From NCBI RefSeq assembly GCF_000721105.1, contig NZ_JOEV01000050.1, positions 22,438 through 86,437 of the forward strand: DNA of 64,000 bases, read 5' to 3'. Below the pieces are notes generated by a model. The model was not told the origin of the DNA and searched no databases. It saw only the letters and a list, made by a program, of their open reading frames with translations. Shown piece by piece: positions 8,908 through 18,296 of the stretch (positions are counted from its first letter, which is position 1; each line of letters opens with the position of its first letter). The position numbers and the translations under genes were made by a program. This DNA is from Streptomyces cellulosae. Its GTDB lineage: Bacteria; Actinomycetota; Actinomycetes; Streptomycetales; Streptomycetaceae.

Positions 8908-9645
8908 ATGGAGCAGACACACACCTCCCACAACGGCACGGCGGCGACTCCGGGCGCTCAGCGCCGGGTCCTGGTCGTCGAGGACGACCCGACGATCGTG
9001 GACGCCATCGCGACCCGCCTGCGCGCCGAGGGATTCCTCGTGCAAACGGCGGTCGACGGTCCGTCCGCCGTGGACACGGCAGAGGCCTGGCAGCCCGATC
9101 TGCTGATCCTCGACATCATGCTGCCCGGCTTCGACGGTCTGGAGGTCTGCCGTCGCGTGCAGGCCGCCCGGCCGGTGCCGGTGATGATGCTCACCGCGCG
9201 GGACGACGAGACCGACATGCTGGTCGGTCTGGGCGTCGGCGCCGACGACTACATGACGAAGCCTTTCTCGATGCGGGAACTGGCGGCACGCGTCCATGTG
9301 CTGTTGCGTCGCGTCGAGCGGGCCGCGCTGGCCGCCGCGACACCGCGCAGCGGCATCCTGCGGCTCGGTGAACTGGAGATCGACCACGCGCAGCGCCGGG
9401 TCCGGGTGCGCTCCGAGGACGTCCATCTGACGCCCACGGAGTTCGACCTCCTGGTCTGCCTGGCGAACACCCCGCGCGCGGTGCTCTCCCGGGAGCAGCT
9501 GCTGGCCGAGGTGTGGGACTGGGCGGACGCCTCCGGCACCCGCACGGTCGACAGCCACATCAAGGCGCTGCGCCGGAAGATCGGCGCCGAGCGGATCCGT
9601 ACGGTGCACGGCGTCGGCTACGCCCTGGAGACGCCCACGCCATGA
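8908..9645 (+). CDS. OmpR-family response regulator
   Basis: 245 residues: receiver domain with acidic pair ED at 25-27, phospho-acceptor Asp69 (LLILDIMLPG), Thr96 and Lys118 (MTKPF), then an OmpR/PhoB winged helix (LTPTEFDLL, WDWADASGTRTVDSHIKALR). ATG 8908 follows AGGGGCGGG; the frame extends upstream but without a better start. It overlaps the kinase gene by ATGA, so the two are translated together. In S. coelicolor this pair also precedes kgd (from memory). Targets unknown. Confidence 0.95.
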   Translation: MEQTHTSHNGTAATPGAQRRVLVVEDDPTIVDAIATRLRAEGFLVQTAVDGPSAVDTAEAWQPDLLILDIMLPGFDGLEVCRRVQAARPVPVMMLTARDDETDMLVGLGVGADDYMTKPFSMRELAARVHVLLRRVERAALAAATPRSGILRLGELEIDHAQRRVRVRSEDVHLTPTEFDLLVCLANTPRAVLSREQLLAEVWDWADASGTRTVDSHIKALRRKIGAERIRTVHGVGYALETPTP

Positions 9646-10751
9646 GCGACGGGCCGACCGGTCGGAGAAACCCCAGGGAGCCCTGGGTCGGCGTGGTGAG
9701 CCCGTTCTCGATCAAGACCAAGCTGGGCGCACTGGTCGTCACCTCGGTCCTGATCACCACCGGGCTGTCGATGATCGCGGTGCACACCAAGACGGAGCTG
9801 CGCTTCATCACGGTGTTCTCGATGATCGCCACACTGCTCATTACGCAGTTCGTGGCGCATTCGCTCACCGCGCCGCTGGACGACATGAACGCGGTGGCCA
9901 AGTCGATCTCGCACGGCGACTACACCCGCCGGGTGCGTGAGCACCGCCGCGACGAGCTGGGCGACCTGGCCCAGACGATCAACCGCATGGCGGACGACCT
10001 GGAGGCGCAGGAACGGCAGCGCAAGGAACTCGTGGCGAACGTCTCCCACGAGCTGCGCACACCGATCGCGGGTCTGCGCGCGGTCCTGGAGAACATCGTC
10101 GACGGGGTGACCCAGGCCGACCCGGAGACCATGCGGACGGCCCTGAAACAGACGGAACGGCTGGGCCGGCTGGTCGAGACGCTGCTGGACCTGTCCCGGC
10201 TGGACAACGGGGTCGTACCGCTGCGGAAACGGCGCTTCGAGGTGTGGCCGTACCTGTCGGGCGTCCTGAAGGAGGCCAACATGGTGGCCTCCGCGCGCGC
10301 GGGCATAGCCTCCGGCTCCGGCAGTCACACTCGTACGGACGTCCATCTGCACCTCGACGTGTCCCCGCCGGAGCTGACCGCGCACGCGGACCCGGAGCGG
10401 ATCCACCAGGTCGTGGCGAATCTCATCGACAACGCGGTCAAGCACAGCCCGCCGCACGGCCGGGTCACCGTCAAGGCGCGACGCGGGGGCCGGCCCGAGT
10501 CCCTGGAGCTGGAGGTTCTCGACGAGGGCCCCGGCATTCCGCAGTCGGAGTGGCACCGGGTCTTCGAGCGCTTCAACCGCGGCAGCGTCAACCGGCCGCA
10601 CGGACCCGGCAGCGACGGCGGTACGGGGCTCGGGCTGGCGATCGCCCGGTGGGCGGTGGATCTGCACGGCGGCCGGATCGGAGTGGCCGAATCCGAGCGG
10701 GGTTGCCGGATTCTTGTCACCCTTCCGGGACTTCCATCTCTGCCAAGTTGA
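9642..10751 (+). CDS. Membrane sensor histidine kinase, partner of the upstream regulator
   Basis: 369 residues. Two membrane helices (LGALVVTSVLITTGLSMIAV and the FITVFSMIATLLITQFVAH stretch) are separated by only about seven residues, so there is almost no external sensor. HAMP follows, then HisKA with His136 (NVSHELRTP) and HATPase (N box NLIDNAVKHSP, G1 DEGPGIP, G2 GGTGLGLAIARW). The near-absence of an external domain suggests it senses the membrane or an internal cue. Starts at ATG 9642, overlapping the regulator's stop. Confidence 0.95.
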   Translation: MSDGPTGRRNPREPWVGVVSPFSIKTKLGALVVTSVLITTGLSMIAVHTKTELRFITVFSMIATLLITQFVAHSLTAPLDDMNAVAKSISHGDYTRRVREHRRDELGDLAQTINRMADDLEAQERQRKELVANVSHELRTPIAGLRAVLENIVDGVTQADPETMRTALKQTERLGRLVETLLDLSRLDNGVVPLRKRRFEVWPYLSGVLKEANMVASARAGIASGSGSHTRTDVHLHLDVSPPELTAHADPERIHQVVANLIDNAVKHSPPHGRVTVKARRGGRPESLELEVLDEGPGIPQSEWHRVFERFNRGSVNRPHGPGSDGGTGLGLAIARWAVDLHGGRIGVAESERGCRILVTLPGLPSLPS

Positions 10752-11032
10752 CGTAAAGTTCGAACCGGAACCACAAGATCCACGGGCGTCCGCACGGCTG
10801 GACACGTGTGATCAGGCACAGGCCCGCGCGCTCGGCGCGCCGAGGCCCGGTCGAGTCATCTCCCATGAAGCGGAACCTCGCTTGTTTCCCGCCATTTCCA
10901 GCCCCGAAACACGCTCTTCGATGTGACTTACACGACGATGGACCGGCCCGACCTGACCTTCCCGGTCAGGGGGGCGTAGCCTTGATTCCCGCTGTCCATC
11001 ACCTTGTGAAGCGGAAGAGGGCGGTTGCCGCC

Positions 11033-14000
11033 GTGTCGCCACAGTCCCCCAGTAACTCGAGCATCTCGACCGACACCGACCATGCGGGGAAGAACCCCGC
11101 GGCCGCGTTCGGGCCCAACGAGTGGCTCGTCGACGAGATCTATCAGCAGTACCTCCAGGACCCGAACTCGGTAGACCGTGCCTGGTGGGACTTCTTCGCC
11201 GACTACAAGCCGGGGGCGGCTGCCGCCTCGGCTCCGGCGGGTACTGCGGCCGCGGGGGCCGCAGGGACCACCACCCCGGCCCGGCCCGCGGCTCCGCCGG
11301 CGCAGGCTCCGGCGCCCACCGCGGCCCCGGCTCCCGCGCAGGCCGCTCCGGCGCCCGCCGCGAAGCCCGCCGCCGCGGCTCCGGCGCCCGCCAAGGCCGC
11401 CGCGCCCGCCCAGGCCCCGGCTCCGGCCGCGAAGCCCGCCGCCGCCAAGCCGGCGGCCAAGGCCGAGCCCGCCGCGGCGCCCGACGGCCCCGAGCTGGTG
11501 ACGCTGCGCGGCCCCGCCGCCGCGGTCGCGAAGAACATGAACGCCTCGCTGGAACTGCCCACGGCCACGTCCGTGCGCGCCGTCCCGGTGAAGCTGCTCT
11601 TCGACAACCGCATCGTCATCAACAACCATCTCAAGCGCGCCCGGGGCGGGAAGATCTCCTTCACGCACCTGATCGGTTACGCGATGGTGCAGGCCATCAA
11701 GGCCATGCCGTCGATGAACTGGCACTACGCGGAGAAGGACGGGAAGCCCACCCTCGTCAAGCCGCCGCACGTCAACTTCGGCCTCGCCATCGACCTGGTG
11801 AAGGCGAACGGCGACCGCCAGCTCGTCGTCGCCGGCATCAAGAAGGCCGAGACGCTGAACTTCTTCGAGTTCTGGCAGGCCTACGAGGACATCGTCCGCC
11901 GTGCCCGCGACGGCAAGCTGACGATGGACGACTTCACCGGCGTGACGGTCTCCCTGACCAACCCCGGCGGCCTGGGCACCGTGCACTCCGTGCCGCGTCT
12001 GATGCCCGGCCAGTCGGTCATCATGGGCGTCGGCTCGATGGACTACCCGGCGGAGTTCCAGGGCACCTCCCAGGACACCCTGAACAAGCTCGGCATCTCG
12101 AAGGTCATGACGCTCACGTCGACCTACGACCACCGGGTGATCCAGGGCGCCGCGTCCGGCGAGTTCCTGCGGATCGTCGCGAACCTCCTCCTCGGCGAGC
12201 AGGGCTTCTACGACGACATCTTCGAGGCGCTGCGCATCCCCTACGAGCCGGTCCGCTGGCTCAAGGACATCGACGCCTCGCACGACGACGACGTCACCAA
12301 GGCCGCCCGGGTCTTCGAGCTGATCCACTCCTACCGGGTCCGCGGCCACGTCATGGCCGACACCGACCCGCTGGAGTACAAGCAGCGCAAGCACCCCGAC
12401 CTGGACATCACCGAGCACGGGCTCACCCTCTGGGACCTGGAGCGCGAGTTCGCGGTCGGCGGCTTCGCCGGCAAGTCGATGATGAAGCTGCGCGACATCC
12501 TCGGCGTGCTGCGCGACTCGTACTGCCGCACCACCGGCGTCGAGTTCATGCACATCCAGGACCCCAAGCAGCGCAAGTGGATCCAGGACCGCATCGAGCG
12601 CTCGCACTCCAAGCCGGAGCGCGAGGAGCAGCTGCGCATCCTGCGCCGGCTGAACGCGGCGGAGGCCTTCGAGACCTTCCTGCAGACGAAGTACGTCGGC
12701 CAGAAGCGGTTCTCGCTCGAAGGCGGCGAGTCGGTCATCCCGCTCCTGGACGCGGTCATCGACAGCGCGGCCGAGTCCCGCCTCGACGAGGTCGTCATCG
12801 GCATGGCCCACCGCGGCCGCCTCAATGTCCTCGCGAACATCGTCGGCAAGTCGTACGCGCAGATCTTCCGCGAGTTCGAGGGCAACCTCGACCCGAAGTC
12901 GATGCACGGCTCCGGCGACGTGAAATACCACCTGGGCGCCGAGGGCACGTTCACCGGTCTGGACGGTGAGCAGATCAAGGTCTCGCTGACCGCCAACCCC
13001 TCGCACCTGGAAGCGGTCGACCCGGTCCTCGAGGGTGTCGTCCGCGCCAAGCAGGACGTCATCAACAAGGGCGGCACCGATTTCACGGTCCTGCCGATCG
13101 CCCTGCACGGTGACGCGGCCTTCGCGGGCCAGGGCGTGGTCGCGGAGACCCTGAACATGTCGCAGCTGCGCGGCTACCGCACCGGCGGCACGGTCCACAT
13201 CGTCATCAACAACCAGGTCGGTTTCACGGCGGCGCCCGAGTCCTCGCGCTCCTCCATGTACTCGACCGACGTGGCCCGCATGATCGAGGCCCCGATCTTC
13301 CACGTGAACGGCGACGACCCGGAGGCCGTGGTCCGCGTCGCGCGGCTGGCCTTCGAGTTCCGCCAGGCGTTCAACAAGGACGTGGTGATCGACCTCATCT
13401 GCTACCGCCGCCGCGGTCACAACGAGTCGGACAACCCGGCGTTCACGCAGCCGCTGATGTACGACCTGATCGACAAGAAGCGCTCGGTGCGCAAGCTGTA
13501 CACCGAGTCCCTGATCGGTCGCGGCGACATCACCCTGGAAGAGGCCGAGCAGGCCCTGCAGGACTACCAGGGCCAGCTCGAGAAGGTCTTCACGGAGGTC
13601 CGCGAGGCCACCGCGCAGCCGGCGGCCGTGGAGCCCTCGGACGCGCAGGCGGAGTTCCCGGTGGCGGTCAACACGGCCGTCTCCACGGAGGTCGTCAAGC
13701 GGATCGCCGAGTCCCAGCTGAACATCCCCGACCGCATCACCGTCCACCCGCGTCTGCTGCCGCAGCTGCAGCGCCGGGCGGCCATGGTCGAGGACGGCAC
13801 GATCGACTGGGGCATGGGCGAGACGCTGGCGGTCGGTTCCCTCCTCCTGGAGGGCATTCCGGTCCGGCTGTCCGGCCAGGACTCGCAGCGCGGCACGTTC
13901 GGCCAGCGTCACGCGGTGATCATCGACCGGGAGACCGGCGAGGAGTTCACGCCGCTGATGTACCTCTCCGAGGACCAGGCGCGCTACAACGTCTACAACT

Positions 14001-14851
14001 CGCTGCTGTCCGAGTACGCGGTGATGGGCTTCGAGTACGGCTACTCGCTGGCCCGCCCCGACGCGCTCGTGCTGTGGGAGGCGCAGTTCGGTGACTTCGT
14101 CAACGGCGCGCAGACGGTCGTGGACGAGTTCATCTCGTCGGCGGAGCAGAAGTGGAGCCAGACGTCCGGCGTCACGCTCCTGCTCCCGCACGGCTACGAG
14201 GGCCAGGGCCCGGACCACTCGTCCGCCCGCCCGGAGCGGTTCCTCCAGATGTGCGCGCAGAACAACATGACGGTCGCGATGCCGACGCTCCCGTCGAACT
14301 ACTTCCACCTCCTGCGGTGGCAGGTGCACAACCCGCACCACAAGCCGCTGGTCGTCTTCACCCCGAAGTCGATGCTGCGTCTGAAGGCCGCGGCCTCCAA
14401 GGCGGAGGAGTTCACGACGGGCCAGTTCCGTCCGGTCATCGGCGACGCGTCGGTGGACCCGGCGGCGGTCAAGAAGGTCGTCTTCACCGCGGGCAAGGTC
14501 TACTACGACCTGGAGGCCGAGCGGAAGAAGCGCGGCGCCACGGACACGGCGATCATCCGCATCGAGCGCCTGTACCCGCTGCCGGGTGCCGAGCTCCAGG
14601 CCGAGATCGCCAAGTACCCGAACGCCGAGAAGTACCTCTGGGCGCAGGAGGAGCCGGCGAACCAGGGTGCCTGGCCGTTCATCGCCCTCAACCTGATCGA
14701 CCACCTGGACCTGGCGGTCGGCGCGGAGGTGCCGCACGGCGAGCGTCTGCGGCGCATCTCCCGCCCGCACAGCTCGTCGCCCGCCGTCGGTTCGGCGAAG
14801 CGGCACCAGGCGGAGCAGGAGCAGCTGGTGCGCGAGGTGTTCGAGGCGTAA
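11033..14851 (+). CDS. kgd: Multifunctional 2-oxoglutarate decarboxylase/dehydrogenase (E1 plus succinyltransferase domain)
   Basis: 1272 residues. Order: short N-terminal helix domain ([16 protein letters not shown]), a long Ala/Pro-rich flexible linker (about 60-155), an E2-type acyltransferase domain ending in [10 protein letters not shown], then the thiamine-diphosphate E1 domain ([45 protein letters not shown]). It turns 2-oxoglutarate into succinyl groups in the TCA cycle; in actinobacteria E1 and E2 chemistry share this chain. GTG 11033 matches the family N-terminus; another GTG at 11005 is in frame. No lipoyl domain is present, as expected. Confidence 0.96.
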   Translation: MSPQSPSNSSISTDTDHAGKNPAAAFGPNEWLVDEIYQQYLQDPNSVDRAWWDFFADYKPGAAAASAPAGTAAAGAAGTTTPARPAAPPAQAPAPTAAPAPAQAAPAPAAKPAAAAPAPAKAAAPAQAPAPAAKPAAAKPAAKAEPAAAPDGPELVTLRGPAAAVAKNMNASLELPTATSVRAVPVKLLFDNRIVINNHLKRARGGKISFTHLIGYAMVQAIKAMPSMNWHYAEKDGKPTLVKPPHVNFGLAIDLVKANGDRQLVVAGIKKAETLNFFEFWQAYEDIVRRARDGKLTMDDFTGVTVSLTNPGGLGTVHSVPRLMPGQSVIMGVGSMDYPAEFQGTSQDTLNKLGISKVMTLTSTYDHRVIQGAASGEFLRIVANLLLGEQGFYDDIFEALRIPYEPVRWLKDIDASHDDDVTKAARVFELIHSYRVRGHVMADTDPLEYKQRKHPDLDITEHGLTLWDLEREFAVGGFAGKSMMKLRDILGVLRDSYCRTTGVEFMHIQDPKQRKWIQDRIERSHSKPEREEQLRILRRLNAAEAFETFLQTKYVGQKRFSLEGGESVIPLLDAVIDSAAESRLDEVVIGMAHRGRLNVLANIVGKSYAQIFREFEGNLDPKSMHGSGDVKYHLGAEGTFTGLDGEQIKVSLTANPSHLEAVDPVLEGVVRAKQDVINKGGTDFTVLPIALHGDAAFAGQGVVAETLNMSQLRGYRTGGTVHIVINNQVGFTAAPESSRSSMYSTDVARMIEAPIFHVNGDDPEAVVRVARLAFEFRQAFNKDVVIDLICYRRRGHNESDNPAFTQPLMYDLIDKKRSVRKLYTESLIGRGDITLEEAEQALQDYQGQLEKVFTEVREATAQPAAVEPSDAQAEFPVAVNTAVSTEVVKRIAESQLNIPDRITVHPRLLPQLQRRAAMVEDGTIDWGMGETLAVGSLLLEGIPVRLSGQDSQRGTFGQRHAVIIDRETGEEFTPLMYLSEDQARYNVYNSLLSEYAVMGFEYGYSLARPDALVLWEAQFGDFVNGAQTVVDEFISSAEQKWSQTSGVTLLLPHGYEGQGPDHSSARPERFLQMCAQNNMTVAMPTLPSNYFHLLRWQVHNPHHKPLVVFTPKSMLRLKAAASKAEEFTTGQFRPVIGDASVDPAAVKKVVFTAGKVYYDLEAERKKRGATDTAIIRIERLYPLPGAELQAEIAKYPNAEKYLWAQEEPANQGAWPFIALNLIDHLDLAVGAEVPHGERLRRISRPHSSSPAVGSAKRHQAEQEQLVREVFEA

Positions 14852-14879
14852 CCGCCGCCCTCTCGGGCCGTACGTGACC

Positions 14880-14911
14880 GGGCCGCACCCCTCTCCCGAG
14901 GGGTGCGGCCC
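14880..14911. terminator. Strong hairpin terminator after kgd
   Basis: GGGCCGCACCCC (14880-14891) pairs perfectly with GGGGTGCGGCCC (14900-14911) over an 8-nt loop, about 30 bases after the kgd stop. Confidence 0.85.
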
Positions 14912-14940
14912 GGCCGTTTCCTCCCACTTATCCTTGAGCC

Positions 14941-15129
14941 ATGTACTTCACGGACCGAGGCATCGAAGAGCTGGAGAAGCGGCGCGGCGAGGAAGAGGTC
15001 ACCTTCGAGTGGCTCGCCGAGCAGCTGCGGACCTTCGTCGATCTGAACCCCGACTTCGAGGTGCCGGTGGAGCGGTTGGCGACATGGCTGGCCCGGCTGG
15101 ACGACGAGGACGACGAGGACGACGCGTAG
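14941..15129 (+). CDS. Small conserved acidic protein (DUF6104-like)
   Basis: 62 residues: MYFTDRGIEELEKRR, then VTFEWLAEQLRTFVDLNPDFE, ending in an Asp/Glu-rich tail (DDEDDEDDA). I recognise this as the small conserved Streptomyces protein that follows kgd. No signal peptide or membrane segment; function unknown. A hairpin terminator follows directly. Confidence 0.8.
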   Translation: MYFTDRGIEELEKRRGEEEVTFEWLAEQLRTFVDLNPDFEVPVERLATWLARLDDEDDEDDA

Positions 15130-15147
15130 AGACCGGCATCACACAGT

Positions 15148-15167
15148 GGGCGCCCCTCGGGGCGCCC
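15148..15167. terminator. Hairpin terminator
   Basis: GGGCGCC (15148-15154), loop CCTCGG, GGCGCCC (15161-15167), then TTCGTCGT. It ends the small gene before the DUF4097/PadR promoter. Confidence 0.75.
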
Positions 15168-15182
15168 TTCGTCGTACGTGTC

Positions 15183-15210
15183 TTGACTTTCCGTGTCCGC
15201 GATATATCGT
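15183..15210 (+). promoter_or_regulatory. Promoter with CGATATATCG palindrome, likely PadR autoregulation
   Basis: TTGACT (15183-15188), 16 bases, TATCGT (15205-15210) fit a housekeeping promoter. A perfect palindrome CGATATATCG (15200-15209) overlaps the -10, and a half site CGCGATAT follows at 15224-15231. AT-rich palindromes of this kind are typical PadR operators, and the second gene of the operon is a PadR. If transcription begins near 15217, the downstream ATG 15260 is the better start for the first gene. Confidence 0.65.
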
Positions 15211-15259
15211 GAACAGGAGAAGACGCGATATGGCGCGTTGTGACGGGGAGGTCTGCACC

Positions 15260-16240
15260 ATGTCCCAGTGGTCCGTAACAGAGCCCGACAAGCTCACGTT
15301 CGACGATCCCGTCACGGCCCTCCACGTACGCATCGTCAGTGGAACGGTGAACGTGGTGGGCACCGACGAAGGTTCCGCCCGCCTGGAAGTGTCCGAGATC
15401 CAGGGGCCGCCCCTGGTGGTGACCCAGGAGGACGGCAGGCTCACGGTGGCGTACGAGGACCTGCCCTGGAAGGGCTTCCTCAAGTGGCTCGACCGCAAGG
15501 GCTGGCGGCGCAGCGCCGTGGTCTCGCTGGCCGTGCCGGCCGACATCCGCGTGGAGGTGGGCGTGGTCGACGCCGGGGCCGTCGTGTCGGGGTTGCGCGG
15601 CCCCGCGGTGGTCAAGGGCGTCACCGGGGACACGACACTCGTCGCGCTCTCCGGCCCGGTGCACGCCGACACCGTCTCCGGAAACCTGGAGGCACAGGCC
15701 GTCACCGGCGACCTCCGGTTCAACTCGGTCTCGGGGGACCTCACGGTCGTCGAGGGCTCCGGCCGCTCCGTGCGGGCCGACTCGGTCAGCGGCTCCATGA
15801 TCGTGGACCTGGATCCGGACGGACCCACCGACGTCAGGCTGACCAGCGTCTCGGGCGAGATCGCGATCCGCCTGCCCCAGCCGGCGGACGCGGACGTCGA
15901 GGCCAACACCGCGAGCGGCACCATCTCCAACGCCTTCGAGGGCCTGCGGGTGCACGGCCAGTGGGGCGCCCACAAGGTCACCGGCCGGCTCGGCGCGGGC
16001 ACCGGCAAACTGCGGGCCACGACCATCTCCGGCTCGATCGCCCTGCTGCGCCGCCCGCCCCGCGAGGACGAGAGCGGACCGTGGGAACGCGGGAGCGGGC
16101 CGCGGGCGAACCCCGCCCCCGCGACCGGCGCCCCGGCCGACGGGCCGCGGAACACCTCGGGGGACAATTCCGTTTCCGGCCCGGTCACCGGCTCCACCGG
16201 CGCCCCGGCCGACGGCACGACCGACAAGAAGGTGCTCTGA
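15260..16240 (+). CDS. DUF4097 family beta-helix (adhesin-like) protein
   Basis: 326 residues. Repeating strands with V(S/T)G(D/N) turns (VTGDTTLVALSG, VSGNLEAQ, VTGDLRFNSVSGDLTVV, VSGSMIVDL, VSGEIAIRL) form the DUF4097 beta-solenoid; a disordered Pro/Gly/Thr tail follows. No signal peptide or membrane helix is seen, so it is probably cytoplasmic. ATG 15260 follows GGGGAGG; ATG 15230 is an alternative with AGGAG. It is one base from the PadR gene, a common pairing in Streptomyces. Molecular role unknown. Confidence 0.82.
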   Translation: MSQWSVTEPDKLTFDDPVTALHVRIVSGTVNVVGTDEGSARLEVSEIQGPPLVVTQEDGRLTVAYEDLPWKGFLKWLDRKGWRRSAVVSLAVPADIRVEVGVVDAGAVVSGLRGPAVVKGVTGDTTLVALSGPVHADTVSGNLEAQAVTGDLRFNSVSGDLTVVEGSGRSVRADSVSGSMIVDLDPDGPTDVRLTSVSGEIAIRLPQPADADVEANTASGTISNAFEGLRVHGQWGAHKVTGRLGAGTGKLRATTISGSIALLRRPPREDESGPWERGSGPRANPAPATGAPADGPRNTSGDNSVSGPVTGSTGAPADGTTDKKVL

Positions 16241-16241
16241 C

Positions 16242-17321
16242 ATGCCTCCCGTCTTCGCCCACGGCCGCCTCCGCCTCTACCTGCTGAAGCTGCTGGACGA
16301 GGCCCCCCGTCACGGCTACGAGGTGATCCGCCTCCTGGAAGAGCGCTTCCAGGGCCTGTACGCGCCCTCCGCGGGCACGGTGTACCCCCGCCTGGCCAAG
16401 CTGGAGGCCGAGGGCCTGGTCACCCACACCACCGAGGGCGGCCGCAAGGTGTACGCCATCACGGACGCCGGCCGCGCCGAGTTGGCCGACCGCAGCGGTG
16501 AACTGGCCGACCTGGAGCTGGAGATCCGTGAGTCGGTCGCGGAACTCGCCGCCGAGATCCGGGCCGACGTGCGCGGTGCGGCGGGAGACCTGCGCCGCGA
16601 GATGCGGGCGGCGGCCTCCGAGGCCCGCAGGGGTTCCGCTTCCGGAAGTGCCGGCGCCACCACCGACGGCGCCCAGGACAGCCCTTTCGGAGGCTTCACG
16701 GACCACACCGACAACGAGGCGTGGCGCATCGCCAAGGAGGAGATGCGCCGCGTCAAGCAGGAGTGGAAGGAACAGGCCCGGCGCGCCAAGGACGAGAGCC
16801 GGCGCGCCCGGGAGGAGGCCCAGCGGGCCCGCCGCCAGGCCAAGGAGGCCCAGGAGCAAGCCCGGAGCCAGGCCCAGGCGGATGTGCAGCGCATCGCCCG
16901 GCGCGTCCAGGAACAGGTGCAGGACCACTTCGCGCGGGGCGACTGGCCGACGGGCGTCCGCGAGGGTCTGACCGAACTGGCCAAAGAGTTCGGGGAGTTC
17001 GGAAAGGACTACGGCAAGGAGTTCGGGAAGGACTTCGGCTTCGGCCGGCCCCACGGGAACGCGGAGAAGGCCACCCCGGCACCTGAGTACTCGCAAACCC
17101 CCGAGGATTTCCCCGCCGAGTACGAACCGTCATGGGCCCACGAGGACTCCACCGGAGACCCGGCCCGCGACCTGGACCGCCTCCTGGACCGCTTCCGCGA
17201 CGACATCCGCGACGCCGCCCGCGACCACGGAGTGACCGCCGACCAACTCCGCGACGCCCGCCGCCACCTGTCCACGGCAGCGGCCCACATCGGGGCTCTG
17301 CTGCGCGCCCCGAAGACCTGA
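16242..17321 (+). CDS. PadR family regulator with long coiled-coil extension
   Basis: 359 residues. The N-terminal 90 form a PadR winged helix (FAHGRLRLYLLKLLDEAPRH, APSAGTVYPRLAKLEAEGLV). The rest is unusual: a long charged helix rich in Arg, Glu, Ala and Gln (about 90-245; EWKEQARRAKDESRRAREEA), then Phe/Gly/Lys repeats (EFGKDYGKEFGKDFGFGRP) and a C-terminal helical domain. Normal PadR proteins end near 180 residues. It starts one base after the DUF4097 stop and probably controls this operon through the upstream palindrome. Confidence 0.88.
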   Translation: MPPVFAHGRLRLYLLKLLDEAPRHGYEVIRLLEERFQGLYAPSAGTVYPRLAKLEAEGLVTHTTEGGRKVYAITDAGRAELADRSGELADLELEIRESVAELAAEIRADVRGAAGDLRREMRAAASEARRGSASGSAGATTDGAQDSPFGGFTDHTDNEAWRIAKEEMRRVKQEWKEQARRAKDESRRAREEAQRARRQAKEAQEQARSQAQADVQRIARRVQEQVQDHFARGDWPTGVREGLTELAKEFGEFGKDYGKEFGKDFGFGRPHGNAEKATPAPEYSQTPEDFPAEYEPSWAHEDSTGDPARDLDRLLDRFRDDIRDAARDHGVTADQLRDARRHLSTAAAHIGALLRAPKT

Positions 17322-17397
17322 GCGGCGGCACCCTCCGACGGCACGGCCTACCACCGGCGCCCGGCCGCACCACCGCAGGGCGCCCGTGGCGCCGGCC

Positions 17398-17961
17398 TCA
17401 GCCCGCCTTGGCCTCACCGCCGCCGTACAGGACGCGGACCAGCGCCTCGTACGTCACTGCGTGGTCCGCGAGGACCTCGGCGGGGACGCCGGGGCGGGCG
17501 GTGAGGGCCAGCAGGATGTGCTCGTCGCCGATGTGACGGTCACGACGGGAGACGGCGATGCGCAGGGCCTTCTCCAGCACCTCCTTGGCGGTCCGGCCGA
17601 AGGGACGGCGTCCCGACCACCACGCCTTGTCCTTCCGGTCGCCGGACATCGCCCCGACTCCGTGCACCTCCTCGATCCGGGCGACGATCTCCGAGACGTC
17701 GATCCCCAGCCCGGCCAGGGCATCGGCCTCCGCCCGGGACAACCCGGCCCGCCGCCGGGCCTCGACGACTGCCGCGCGCACCGTTTCCCTCCGCTCGGCG
17801 AGCCCGAGCGCGGCCAGCGCGAACGAACCCCGGCTCGCCTCCCGGTCGAGCAGCGCCAGCAGCATGTGCTCCGCCTCGACGGACTGCGCCCCCGAGCGCT
17901 CGGCGTGTTCGACCGCCCCTCGCACCACGTCCCGGGCGTCCTTCGTGAACCGCTCGAACAT
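17398..17961 (-). CDS. Clp N-domain protein without ATPase
   Basis: 187 residues: MFERFTKDARDVVRGAVEHA is the classic start of a ClpC-type N domain, and two repeats are visible (SVEAEHMLLALLDRE; HIGDEHILLALTA). No AAA+ module follows. In ClpC this domain binds adaptors and substrates, so a free-standing copy may act as an adaptor, decoy or heat-stress sensor. ATG 17961 overlaps the stop of the HTH gene by one base (TGATG) and uses GGGAGG inside that gene. Confidence 0.88.
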   Translation of the reverse strand: MFERFTKDARDVVRGAVEHAERSGAQSVEAEHMLLALLDREASRGSFALAALGLAERRETVRAAVVEARRRAGLSRAEADALAGLGIDVSEIVARIEEVHGVGAMSGDRKDKAWWSGRRPFGRTAKEVLEKALRIAVSRRDRHIGDEHILLALTARPGVPAEVLADHAVTYEALVRVLYGGGEAKAG

Positions 17962-18170
17962 CAATGCCTCCCGTACTTCTTGTGCACGGCCTGCCTGCTC
18001 ACACCGAGTTCCGCGGCGATCTCCTGCCACGACCACCCCTGGTTGCGCGCACTGCGCACCTGCACCGCCTCCAGCTGCTCCAGCAGCCGACGCAGCGCGG
18101 CGACGGCCCGCAGTCCGACGCGGGGATCGCGGTCACCCGCCCGCTCGGCGAGATCCGTAGCTTCGGTCAT
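17961..18170 (-). CDS. Small helix-turn-helix regulator coupled to Clp N-domain gene
   Basis: 69 residues: a helical N-terminus (LRAVAALRRLLEQLEAVQV) and a C-terminal HTH (GWSWQEIAAELGVSRQAVHKKYGRH). ATG 18170 lies six bases past a -10 (TAGGTT), so the mRNA probably begins at the start codon (leaderless). The promoter is covered by two near-identical inverted repeats, so autoregulation is likely. The one-base overlap with the Clp N-domain gene implies fixed co-expression. Confidence 0.85.
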   Translation of the reverse strand: MTEATDLAERAGDRDPRVGLRAVAALRRLLEQLEAVQVRSARNQGWSWQEIAAELGVSRQAVHKKYGRH

Positions 18171-18173
18171 GAC

Positions 18174-18216
18174 GTCAACCTACGTTGACATCCCTCGCGC
18201 GTCAACCTCAGTTGAC
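18174..18216 (-). promoter_or_regulatory. Two GTCAAC-N4-GTTGAC operators overlapping the HTH promoter
   Basis: GTCAACCTACGTTGAC (18174-18189) and GTCAACCTCAGTTGAC (18201-18216) have identical half sites, with centres 27 bp apart. On the minus strand, -35 TTGACG (18205-18200) and -10 TAGGTT (18182-18177) are 17 bp apart, with one element inside each palindrome. Bound protein would therefore occlude both elements. The predicted start is at the ATG. Confidence 0.8.
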
Positions 18217-18296
18217 AATCCGTCCGTCACCCGCACACACCAACGGCCGGCCCGAAACCGGGCCGGCCGCAAGAAGGCGAACGCAGGACAGTACCC

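Noticed and set aside
10928..14806. 1292-residue open frame antisense to kgd
   Set aside because: It mirrors kgd codon by codon, its sequence is Arg/Val/Leu/Asp-rich nonsense with no motifs, and kgd is certain.
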